Shown here: piece after piece, positions 17,584 through 24,972 of the stretch
Position numbering within the stretch: position 1 is the first letter of the stretch
Layout: each line of letters starts with the position of its first letter
DNA from: Pseudomonadota bacterium
GTDB lineage: Bacteria; Pseudomonadota; Alphaproteobacteria; Caulobacterales; Caulobacteraceae
Reading direction: 5' to 3'
DNA length: 56,573 nt
Assembly: GCA_021808285.1 (NCBI GenBank)
Contig: JAKBBV010000015.1
Coordinates: forward strand, 1 to 56,573
Made by a program: the position numbers and the translations under genes
The notes under the pieces: generated by a model
Databases searched by the model: none
What the model was told of the DNA's origin: nothing
Seen by the model: only the letters and a program-made list of their open reading frames with translations

Positions 17584-19755
17584 ATGAAGCGGCTTGCCTC
17601 TCTCCTCATCCTCTCTGGGGCCCTAGCGCTCGCCTCTGGCGCCTATGCCCAGGCGCTCGGCGGCCCTCACGCCCAGACCCGTCTCGTGGCCGCAACCCGG
17701 ACGGCGACTCCTGGAACGACCGTCAATCTGGCGATCATCCAGGACCTGCAACCTGGGTGGCACACCTATTGGCGAAACCCCGGCGACTCCGGAGAGGCCC
17801 CGACTCTCTCCTGGTCCCTGCCCGCGGGCTGGAGGCCGGGAGAAATTATCTGGCCAGCGCCGCGCCGCCTGCCGCTCGGCCCCATCATGAGCTACGGCTA
17901 TGAGGACCACGCGGTCATGGTCGTGCCCATGAACGTGCCAAGCTCCGCCCTCCGCCGGTCGCGCGGTCAGGTCAAGCTGCACCTCGACTATCTGGTTTGC
18001 GCTCAGGTCTGCGTTCCGGAGTCGGCGAATCTGAGCCTCAGCCTGCCGGTCGCCGCCGGGCCTGCAGCGCCCGACCCCACGGCCGGCCCGATCATCGCCG
18101 CCGCCCTGGCCAAGGCGCCGCGTAAGGGGGGGCTTGTCGGACGCGTCCTTAGAACCAAGACCGGGCTGTCTCTCGCGATCGCCGGCCCCGCGCTAAGCGG
18201 CGACCGTTTTGCCGATGCCTATTTTTATCCGAGCGACAGCGGCGTCATCGATCAGGCCGCCACCCAGTCCGTCCAGCGGGGACCCTCGGGGCTCACCCTG
18301 ACGCTGGCGGCCGGGCCCTCTCTGGGCAAATCCGCGCCGGCGCAGCTCGGCGGGGTGCTGGAGACGGGTGGGAGCGCCTATGAGCTTTCGGCGACGCCCG
18401 GGCCCGCCCCTGATGGCGCCGCAGGTCTTGGAGAGGCCAGCAGAGGGGGCGCGCAGGGCAAACAGGGCGTGGTTGTCGCAACGATCTTCGCCTTCCTGGG
18501 TGGCCTCATCCTCAACCTCATGCCTTGCGTCTTTCCCGTCCTGTCGCTGAAGGCCGCGGCGCTCGCCCGCCACGGAGGCGAGGACGCCTCACACGCCCGG
18601 GCGCAGGCTCTCGCCTTCCTGGCCGGAGTCATAGCGACGTTTCTTGGGCTGGCCGGAGCGCTGATGGCGACGAGAGCCGCCGGCGCGGCGGTGGGATGGG
18701 GCTTCCAGCTTCAGTCGCCCTACATCGTCGCCGGTCTGTGTCTCATCATGCTGGCCGCCGCTCTCAACCTTTCAGGCCTGTTCGAGATCGGAACCTCGCT
18801 TCAAGGACTGGGATCGGGTCTGGCGACGCAAGCTGGTCTGTCGGGATCCTTCTTCACCGGAGTTCTTGCTGTGGTGGTCGCGGCGCCCTGCACCGCCCCG
18901 TTCATGGGCCCTGCCCTTGGCTACGCCTTGACCTCACCGTGGCCCAACGCCCTTGCTGTCTTCCTCGCCCTGGCCCTGGGATTTGCCGCTCCCTTCACCG
19001 TGATCGCCTTCAGTCCGCCGCTTATCCGGGCGCTTCCCAGACCTGGGGCCTGGATGGAGACTTTCCGGCGGGCTCTCGCCTTTCCGATGTATGGGGCCGC
19101 TGCATGGCTCGCCTGGGTCCTGGCCCAGCAGACCGGCCCCGAAGGCCTCGCGCGTCTCTTCACGGCTGCCATTTTCATCGCTCTGGCCGCCTGGCTTTTT
19201 GGCCGGGTGCAGGCGCGCCGCGCAGCTGGCGGGGCGCCCGTTTTGAGCGCCGGAATCGCCGCCGCCGCCTCCCTTGTCGCCCTTGGCGCGGCCTTCGGGC
19301 TTCCCTACGCCCCGTCCAGCGATTCAAGCCAGTCGGCTCTATCGGCAGGTGCGCCCTCTCAACCATGGACGCCCGCGGCCGTGGACCAGATTCGCGCGAA
19401 GGGCCATCCGGTGCTGGTGAACTTTACCGCGGCCTGGTGCGTCACCTGTCAGGTCAATGAGAGGGTGGTGTTCACTAATCCAAGGGTCATCCGGGCGTTC
19501 AAACAGTCGGGTGTAGTTTATCTGGTCGCTGACTGGACCAAGCGCGATTCGACCATCGCCAAGGCCCTGGAAGCCCAAGGCAGAGACGGAGTCCCGCTCT
19601 ATCTTCTCTATGATGACAAGGGGGATCCGCCGCGGATACTGCCCCAGCTCCTCACCCCCGATCTGGTGATTCACGCCCTTGAAGCGTCGGGCGGGCGAGC
19701 CAAGTCTGCAACCGCCCTTGCGACCCGCCTTGCTCCGCGGCGCGGCGACGGTTAA
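17584..19755 (+). CDS. DsbD/ScsB-type thiol:disulfide interchange protein
   Basis: A 723-residue membrane protein. A signal peptide (about 1-23, ending AYA) leads to a periplasmic DsbD-alpha-like domain (to about 270). An eight-helix transmembrane domain follows with its two redox cysteines in MPCVFPVLSLK and APCTAPFMGPALG. The protein ends in a thioredoxin-like domain with CVTC at Cys619 and Cys622. It carries electrons from cytoplasmic thioredoxin to periplasmic partners. The start is the ATG at 17584, where the signal peptide begins. It is followed 12 bases later by hisS. The periplasmic domain differs from E. coli DsbD, so ScsB is possible. Confidence 0.9.
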   Translation: MKRLASLLILSGALALASGAYAQALGGPHAQTRLVAATRTATPGTTVNLAIIQDLQPGWHTYWRNPGDSGEAPTLSWSLPAGWRPGEIIWPAPRRLPLGPIMSYGYEDHAVMVVPMNVPSSALRRSRGQVKLHLDYLVCAQVCVPESANLSLSLPVAAGPAAPDPTAGPIIAAALAKAPRKGGLVGRVLRTKTGLSLAIAGPALSGDRFADAYFYPSDSGVIDQAATQSVQRGPSGLTLTLAAGPSLGKSAPAQLGGVLETGGSAYELSATPGPAPDGAAGLGEASRGGAQGKQGVVVATIFAFLGGLILNLMPCVFPVLSLKAAALARHGGEDASHARAQALAFLAGVIATFLGLAGALMATRAAGAAVGWGFQLQSPYIVAGLCLIMLAAALNLSGLFEIGTSLQGLGSGLATQAGLSGSFFTGVLAVVVAAPCTAPFMGPALGYALTSPWPNALAVFLALALGFAAPFTVIAFSPPLIRALPRPGAWMETFRRALAFPMYGAAAWLAWVLAQQTGPEGLARLFTAAIFIALAAWLFGRVQARRAAGGAPVLSAGIAAAASLVALGAAFGLPYAPSSDSSQSALSAGAPSQPWTPAAVDQIRAKGHPVLVNFTAAWCVTCQVNERVVFTNPRVIRAFKQSGVVYLVADWTKRDSTIAKALEAQGRDGVPLYLLYDDKGDPPRILPQLLTPDLVIHALEASGGRAKSATALATRLAPRRGDG

Positions 19756-19767
19756 GCGCGCTGACCC

Positions 19768-21228
19768 ATGTCTAGCGAGGATAGCCCACGTCCTGGCGCG
19801 CGAGCTCCGCGCGGTTTCGTCGACCGGCGTGGCCCGGCGCTGCAGATTGAACGGCGCCTCCTCGCAGCCGTGTCTTCGGTCTATGAGTCCTATGGATTTG
19901 AGGCTCTCGACACCGGCGCCTTTGAATACGCCGACGCCCTCGGGAAGTTTTTGCCTGACGCTGATCGACCCAATGAAGGCGTCTTCGCCCTGCGCGACGA
20001 CGACGATCAATGGCTGGCGCTGCGCTACGACCTGACCGCACCTCTCGCGCGTTATGCCGCGCAGAACTGGGGTGACCTCCCGAAACCGTTCCGACGCTAT
20101 GCCGTCGGTCCGGTCTGGCGCAACGAGAAGCCCGGACCGGGACGATATCGCCAGTTCATCCAGTGTGATGCCGACACTGTGGGTTCCGACCGTCCTGAAG
20201 CGGATGCGGAAATCATCGCGATGGCCTTAGCGGGCTACGCGGCGGCGGGGCTGGCCCGGGGCTCGGTCACCATAAGGATTAACGATCGCAACCTGTTGAA
20301 CGGTGTGCTCGCGGCCAACGACATTGACCATCCCGGCCAGAGGCTCGCCGCCCTGCGCGCGGCCGACAAACTTGACCGTCTTGGCCCTGGAGGGGTGGCT
20401 GACTTGCTCGGCGCCGGGCGGCTCGACGAGTCGGGAGCCTTTACTTCTGGCGCTCAACTCCCAGCTCGGGCGATCGACGCCATCCTGGCCTTCCTGGCCG
20501 CGGGACGCGGAGCGCGAGGGCCGACCCTGGATGCCATATCCACCGTGATCGGCCGCTCGCAAGAAGGCGATAAGGGGCTGGAGGCGCTGGCCCGTCTGGG
20601 GGCGGCGCTCGATCGTCTTGGCGTGTCCGAGGACGAGGCCCTTATCGAGCCGTCGATCGTGCGTGGACTGGAATACTACACGGGAGCTGTGTTCGAGGCT
20701 GAGTTGAGGCCGAACGGGGTTTCGGCAACTGACTTTGGAGCGATCGGCGGCGGCGGGCGCTATGATGACCTGATTGCCCGCTTTTCCGGAGAGCGGATCC
20801 CGGCGACCGGTTTCTCCTTCGGAGTTTCCCGCATTGCCGCCGCCCTCGCCATGTCTGAGGCGGCAGGGCCGCCGCCGCGAGGTCCGGTGGTGGTGTTGGC
20901 GCTGGATCCCCAGCTCATGGGTGAATACTTCGCCATGGCCACGGAGCTGCGCGCGGCGGGACTGGCCGCTGAGGTCTATCTCGGCGTCGCGGGCATGCGC
21001 GCCCAGATGAAATATGCGGACCGGCGGCTCGCGCCGGCGGCCGTGATCTTAGGCGAAGACGAGTTCGCCAAGGGCCTTGTCACCATCAAAGACCTAGACC
21101 TCGGGCGCGTGTTGGCCGTCGGGGTCAGGGATAATGCGGCCTGGCGCGAGGAGCGCCCCGGTCAGGTCACGCTTGGCCGCTCCGACCTGGTGGCCGAGGT
21201 GCGACGTATTCTAGGGGCAGCGCCGTGA
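19768..21228 (+). CDS. hisS: Histidyl-tRNA synthetase
   Basis: A 486-residue class II synthetase that charges tRNA-His. Motif 2 reads FRRYAVGPVWRNEKPGPGRYRQF; the histidine-binding VRGLEYYTGAVFE and motif 3 region IPATGFSFGVSR are present. The C-terminal anticodon-binding domain begins near residue 385. It overlaps hisZ by four bases (GTGA), so HisS, HisZ and HisG are translated from one message, linking histidine charging with the first step of histidine synthesis. This order is common in alphaproteobacteria. Confidence 0.96.
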   Translation: MSSEDSPRPGARAPRGFVDRRGPALQIERRLLAAVSSVYESYGFEALDTGAFEYADALGKFLPDADRPNEGVFALRDDDDQWLALRYDLTAPLARYAAQNWGDLPKPFRRYAVGPVWRNEKPGPGRYRQFIQCDADTVGSDRPEADAEIIAMALAGYAAAGLARGSVTIRINDRNLLNGVLAANDIDHPGQRLAALRAADKLDRLGPGGVADLLGAGRLDESGAFTSGAQLPARAIDAILAFLAAGRGARGPTLDAISTVIGRSQEGDKGLEALARLGAALDRLGVSEDEALIEPSIVRGLEYYTGAVFEAELRPNGVSATDFGAIGGGGRYDDLIARFSGERIPATGFSFGVSRIAAALAMSEAAGPPPRGPVVVLALDPQLMGEYFAMATELRAAGLAAEVYLGVAGMRAQMKYADRRLAPAAVILGEDEFAKGLVTIKDLDLGRVLAVGVRDNAAWREERPGQVTLGRSDLVAEVRRILGAAP

Positions 21229-22358
21229 AGTTGGAGTCTCCCATTCCCGGAGACGTTTACGACGCCATCAGCGCGCCCTTCCGCGAAGGCGCCGATCACG
21301 TCCTCGACGCGCCGGTCCTGCAGCCTCTGGGACTCTTGCTGGACCTCGCCGGGGAGATGCTGCGAGAGCGCCTCTTTGTGGTCCAGAGCACGGAAGCGGC
21401 CCCAGAATCCTGCTTGCGTACAGATTTCACCATCTCCGCCCTTACAGCCCACCTTGAGAGCGGTAGGAAAAGCGGACGCTATTTTTATAGCGGCCATGTC
21501 TTCCGCGTGGCGCCGCCTGGGTCCGAACGCGCTGAGGAGTTCCCGCAGGTCGGCGTCGAGGTCTTTGAACCTGGCGACCCGGCGGCAGCCGACGCCGAGA
21601 TCGCCGCAGCAGCATGGAGCGCAGCGCGCGCAGGAGGACGTACGGACCTCAGCCTTTTGCTGGGAGATGTGAGCCTCTTCGGCGCCGTCGTGGACGCCCT
21701 TGGATTGGCCCCGCCTCTTGCCGCTCGGTTGAAGCGCTCCGCGGCCAGTCCGCGTAAGCTTCGGGCGGAGTTGGAGGCCGCGGTTAAGGGCGAGCGCCCG
21801 GGTCGCGGCGGGGGTGGTCGTCTGGGCGCCTTGCTCGCCAAGTTGCCGGAGCCTGAGGCGGTCGCGGCTCTTCAGGAGATATGGGATCTGGCCGGGGTCG
21901 AGCCTGTGGCGAGTCGCTCGGCCGTGGAGATCGTGCATCGCCTCGCTGAGCGCTCCGCTCTGGCGGAGGCGCCACGACTCAGTCCTTCTCAAGCGGATCT
22001 CTTCGGCGCCTACATGGCGATCTCCGGCTCGCCCGAAGCTGCGCTACAGTCAGTGGAGAGCCTGGTCGGGGGCAAGGCTGCGGCCCTGGGGGCGGCGCGC
22101 GACTCGTGGATGCGACGCATAGACGCCATGGTGAAGGCCGGGGTACCGGCAGAGGCCATGCGCTTCTCCACCGCATTTGGTCGCGCCTTCGGTTACTACG
22201 ATGGCGCCATCTTCGAGATTCGGAGTGCGGCATTGGGTCCCGATCAGGCGGTGGGCGCCGGAGGGAGATATGATGGCCTCGCCGCGCGTCTGGGCGCTCA
22301 GATCGCGACCGGAGCGGTTGGCGCCATGGTCAGGCCGGGAAGGGCCTGGCGGCCATGA
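21225..22358 (+). CDS. hisZ: ATP phosphoribosyltransferase regulatory subunit HisZ
   Basis: A 377-residue HisS paralogue without aminoacylation activity. It keeps the class II fold and motifs such as YFYSGHVFRVAP and a C-terminal GGRYDGLAARLG but lacks the anticodon-binding domain and the complete histidine activation residues. In other bacteria HisZ forms a hetero-octamer with a short HisG and provides histidine feedback. It starts with the GTG at 21225, overlapping the hisS stop, and overlaps hisG by four bases. An Arg/Gly-rich loop around residues 185-200 is an insertion in GC-rich DNA. Confidence 0.93.
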   Translation: MKLESPIPGDVYDAISAPFREGADHVLDAPVLQPLGLLLDLAGEMLRERLFVVQSTEAAPESCLRTDFTISALTAHLESGRKSGRYFYSGHVFRVAPPGSERAEEFPQVGVEVFEPGDPAAADAEIAAAAWSAARAGGRTDLSLLLGDVSLFGAVVDALGLAPPLAARLKRSAASPRKLRAELEAAVKGERPGRGGGGRLGALLAKLPEPEAVAALQEIWDLAGVEPVASRSAVEIVHRLAERSALAEAPRLSPSQADLFGAYMAISGSPEAALQSVESLVGGKAAALGAARDSWMRRIDAMVKAGVPAEAMRFSTAFGRAFGYYDGAIFEIRSAALGPDQAVGAGGRYDGLAARLGAQIATGAVGAMVRPGRAWRP

Positions 22359-23323
22359 CGGGCGCGCCCCTGAGCCTGGCCCTGCCCTCCAAGGGGCGGC
22401 TGAAGGAACAAGCGGAAGCCTGGCTGCGCGACTGCGGGGTTCCGCTCAAGCTGCTCGGCGGTGCGCGAGGATATTCGGCCGTCCTTGAGGGCTTTGAGGA
22501 AGTCGAGGTTCGGCTCACCTCCGCGGCGGACATCGCCGCAGCTCTGGCCAGCGGCGAGGTGCATCTGGGCGTCTCCGGCGAGGACCTGCTTCGCGAGCAT
22601 GGCGAAGGCGCAGACGCGGCGGTGAGGACGCTCCTGCCGCTCGGATTCGGTCGTGCGGATCTTGTCGTCGCCACACCGCGCAGTTGGGTCGATGTGGAAA
22701 CCATGGCGGACCTGGATGATGTGGCGCAGTTATTTCTGGCGCGCACGGGCAGAAGGCTTCGCGTGGCCACCAAATACGCCGCCCAGACCCGCGCCTTTTT
22801 CGCCCGGCACGGCGTCGCGGATTATCGCATAGCGGAGTCCGCCGGAGCGACCGAGGGCGCGCCGGCCGCCGGGGCCGCAGAGGTGGTCGTCGACATCACG
22901 ACCACGGGCGCCACTCTGGCCGCGAATGGCCTGAAGACGCTGTCGGATGGTCTCATCCTGCGCAGCGAAGCTCAGCTCGCCGCCAGTCTGCTGGCCCCAT
23001 GGAGCGCGGCGCAACAAGCCGTGTGCCGACGCCTGATCAGCGTCTGGGAGGCGCGGGCGCGGGGCCGGCGGGTCTCCAGCCTATCCTGGCCGAATCATCA
23101 GGACGCCCAGGCGCGTGGCGCACTTGCGGACTTTGCTCTCGATCAGGGCGATTGGCGAACCGGAGGGGTGTTGATCGCACGCACCAGACTCTTGTCGGCC
23201 TGCGCGGCGCTGTCGGTGGCGGGCGTCGGTCCGGTCGCGGTCGCTCGCATCGAGCAGATTTTCGACCCCAGAAGCCCCGCCGCCGACGAGCTGGCTCAAG
23301 CGCTCGGGTCCAAATCCGCCTGA
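22355..23323 (+). CDS. hisG: ATP phosphoribosyltransferase catalytic subunit
   Basis: The enzyme of the first step of histidine synthesis, joining ATP and PRPP. It starts LALPSKGRLKEQAEAWL and carries the PRPP loop in VVDITTTGATLAANGL (about 184-200). HisZ-dependent HisG is usually about 210-230 residues, but this one is 322, with roughly 95 extra C-terminal residues after WEARARG that I cannot match to the regulatory domain of long HisG. Other Caulobacterales-type HisG proteins are of similar length as far as I recall. It is translationally coupled to hisZ. Confidence 0.94.
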   Translation: MTGAPLSLALPSKGRLKEQAEAWLRDCGVPLKLLGGARGYSAVLEGFEEVEVRLTSAADIAAALASGEVHLGVSGEDLLREHGEGADAAVRTLLPLGFGRADLVVATPRSWVDVETMADLDDVAQLFLARTGRRLRVATKYAAQTRAFFARHGVADYRIAESAGATEGAPAAGAAEVVVDITTTGATLAANGLKTLSDGLILRSEAQLAASLLAPWSAAQQAVCRRLISVWEARARGRRVSSLSWPNHQDAQARGALADFALDQGDWRTGGVLIARTRLLSACAALSVAGVGPVAVARIEQIFDPRSPAADELAQALGSKSA

Positions 23324-23359
23324 CTGGGGCGTCCCATCAGGCCCTGACCAGGAAGCACC

Positions 23360-23752
23360 ATGTACGACACACCGGCGGTGATGGAAGCCCTTGAGGCGGC
23401 GACAACGCTTGGCGATCCCACCGGAGCGATCTACCGTCATCTCTTCCTCTGGCGCCCAGAACTTGAGGCCTTGTTCGTGCGCGACCAGAACGGCGCGGTT
23501 CGCGGTGAGATGCTGGCCCGGACGATCGAAATGATCTTCGATCTGTCAGACCGTGTCTCCTACGCCCCACACATGGTGCGTTGCGAGGTCGTGACCCACG
23601 CAGGCTATGGAGTTCCGCCGGAGGACTTTCCGCTCTTCTTTCACGCGATAGCGGCCGGTCTTAAGGAAACGGCGGGTGAGGCCTGGACGGACCGCTTCGA
23701 TCAAGCCTGGTCGCGTCTGTTGCTGGAACTGGAACAGCTTTTGAAGGTCTGA
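23360..23752 (+). CDS. Small globin-like haem protein
   Basis: A 130-residue all-helical protein that fits the single-domain globin pattern. The candidate proximal haem ligand is His80 in VVTHAGYGVPPEDF, followed by a G-H helix pair ending EAWTDRFDQAWSRLLLELE, the usual globin tail. An AGGA sequence precedes the ATG. It follows hisG by 36 bases. Globins of this size bind oxygen, nitric oxide or act as sensors. A role linked to histidine synthesis is not implied; it may simply be cotranscribed. I am fairly sure of the fold and unsure of the ligand. Confidence 0.65.
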   Translation: MYDTPAVMEALEAATTLGDPTGAIYRHLFLWRPELEALFVRDQNGAVRGEMLARTIEMIFDLSDRVSYAPHMVRCEVVTHAGYGVPPEDFPLFFHAIAAGLKETAGEAWTDRFDQAWSRLLLELEQLLKV

Positions 23753-24258
23753 GTGGCCTCCACCTTCGTTCGGCGACTCAGAACGGGGAGAAGAGCCGGG
23801 TTAGCGCAGCAGGGGGGACCTCGCGCAGCAGGGAGAAAACAGGGTCGAAGACTGCCCCGAGGATGCGATCGATTTTGGCGGTCATGAAGGCCTCGTTGTG
23901 CAATGCAAAATTGCGAGTGCGAGATATGCGTTGCGGCGCAATAATTCAAGGGCGCTCGAGGCTCGCCTCGTTTAAGGAACTCGCCGCCTTGAAATCGCGA
24001 CTCGCGCACGCGGCGGCTCGCCGCCTGACGGCCTCCCGTTTCCAGCGTTGAATTGTTAAATTTTTCTGGCATATTGTGACGGCCGGCACGTGTCGGGTGA
24101 AATGCGGAAGCTGGGGATTCGGTCGATGGGCCAAGTCCATCAATCGATTCTGGTAGAGATTAACAGGTCGGGTGAAGGATCGGTGTCGATCCCAAAAGTC
24201 GTTGGCGGACGATAGATCTGATGACTGGCTTCGCCCCACTGGCTTGGAGAGGAAGGTC
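23753..24258. other. Intergenic region upstream of the OmpR-type regulator
   Basis: About 500 bases without a convincing gene. A short plus-strand frame at 23863-24051 has no ribosome binding site. Two small inverted repeats are visible: GCAAT-GCAAA-ATTGC near 23900 and TTGC-GGC-GCAA near 23930. The segment 24045-24080 is AT-rich and contains the promoter candidate listed separately. I see no tRNA-like or terminator-like structure. Confidence 0.5.
24048..24075 (+). promoter_or_regulatory. Candidate sigma-70-type promoter of the response regulator gene
   Basis: TTGAAT at 24048-24053 and CATATT at 24070-24075 are 16 bases apart, in the only AT-rich patch of this intergenic region. The site is about 180 bases upstream of the presumed TTG start. 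Both boxes match four of six consensus bases or better. It is a sequence resemblance only. Confidence 0.35.
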
Positions 24259-24972
24259 TTGAGCCGCATCGCCATCGTCGAAGACGAAGCTGACGCGCGG
24301 GATCAGCTTACTGAGATCTTGTCTCCCCGGCACAAGGTTGCGGCCTTCGCCGACGGCTCCTCATTCCTGAGGGCGCTTCATCGCGACACCTTCGATCTGG
24401 TGTGCGTCGACTGGGCTTTGCCGGACATGTCTGGCCAGGATCTGGTCACCCGAATCCGATCCGGGACGCTGGCCAAGACCGTCCCGATCATCTTCGTCAC
24501 CTCGCGCAGCGGGGATGATGACCTGGTCACGGGCCTGGTCTCGGGCGCCGACGATTTTGTCTCCAAACCCATCAGGGCCCCGATTCTCACAGCCCGGGTT
24601 GAAGCCCTGTTGCGTCGATCCACGCCGGAGTCGACCGAGCAGATCGAGACGTACGAGCCCTTCATCTTCGACCGCCTGCGCGAGACGGTGACCCATGGCG
24701 ATGAAGAACACACGCTCACGAGCAAGGAGTTTGCCCTCGCCCTGACCTTGTTCCGCAATATGCATCGTCCCCTGGCGCGGATTTACCTCATGGAGGAAGT
24801 CTGGGGCGCCGGGGCCAATGTGTCCTCGCGCACCCTCGACACCCATATCTGCCGACTGAAGAGCAAGCTCGGCCTTAACCCGCAAAACGGGTTCAATTTC
24901 GGGCCCGTCTATGGCTTCGGCTACCGGTTGGAGCGCGCCGGCGAGGTCGAGACGGGATTGAGCGCTGCCTGA
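24259..24972 (+). CDS. OmpR/PhoB-family response regulator
   Basis: A 237-residue two-domain regulator. The receiver shows IVEDEADARD (acidic pocket), the phospho-accepting Asp in VCVDWALPDMSG, FVTSR and the Lys in FVSKPIR. The C-terminal winged helix contains LTSKEFALALTLF and SSRTLDTHICRLKSKLG. The start is probably the TTG at 24259 (LSRIAIVEDE), with AGAGGA close upstream; the 29 earlier codons do not look like a receiver. It directly precedes and overlaps the CHASE2 kinase gene, so the two form a two-component pair. Confidence 0.88.
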   Translation: MSRIAIVEDEADARDQLTEILSPRHKVAAFADGSSFLRALHRDTFDLVCVDWALPDMSGQDLVTRIRSGTLAKTVPIIFVTSRSGDDDLVTGLVSGADDFVSKPIRAPILTARVEALLRRSTPESTEQIETYEPFIFDRLRETVTHGDEEHTLTSKEFALALTLFRNMHRPLARIYLMEEVWGAGANVSSRTLDTHICRLKSKLGLNPQNGFNFGPVYGFGYRLERAGEVETGLSAA

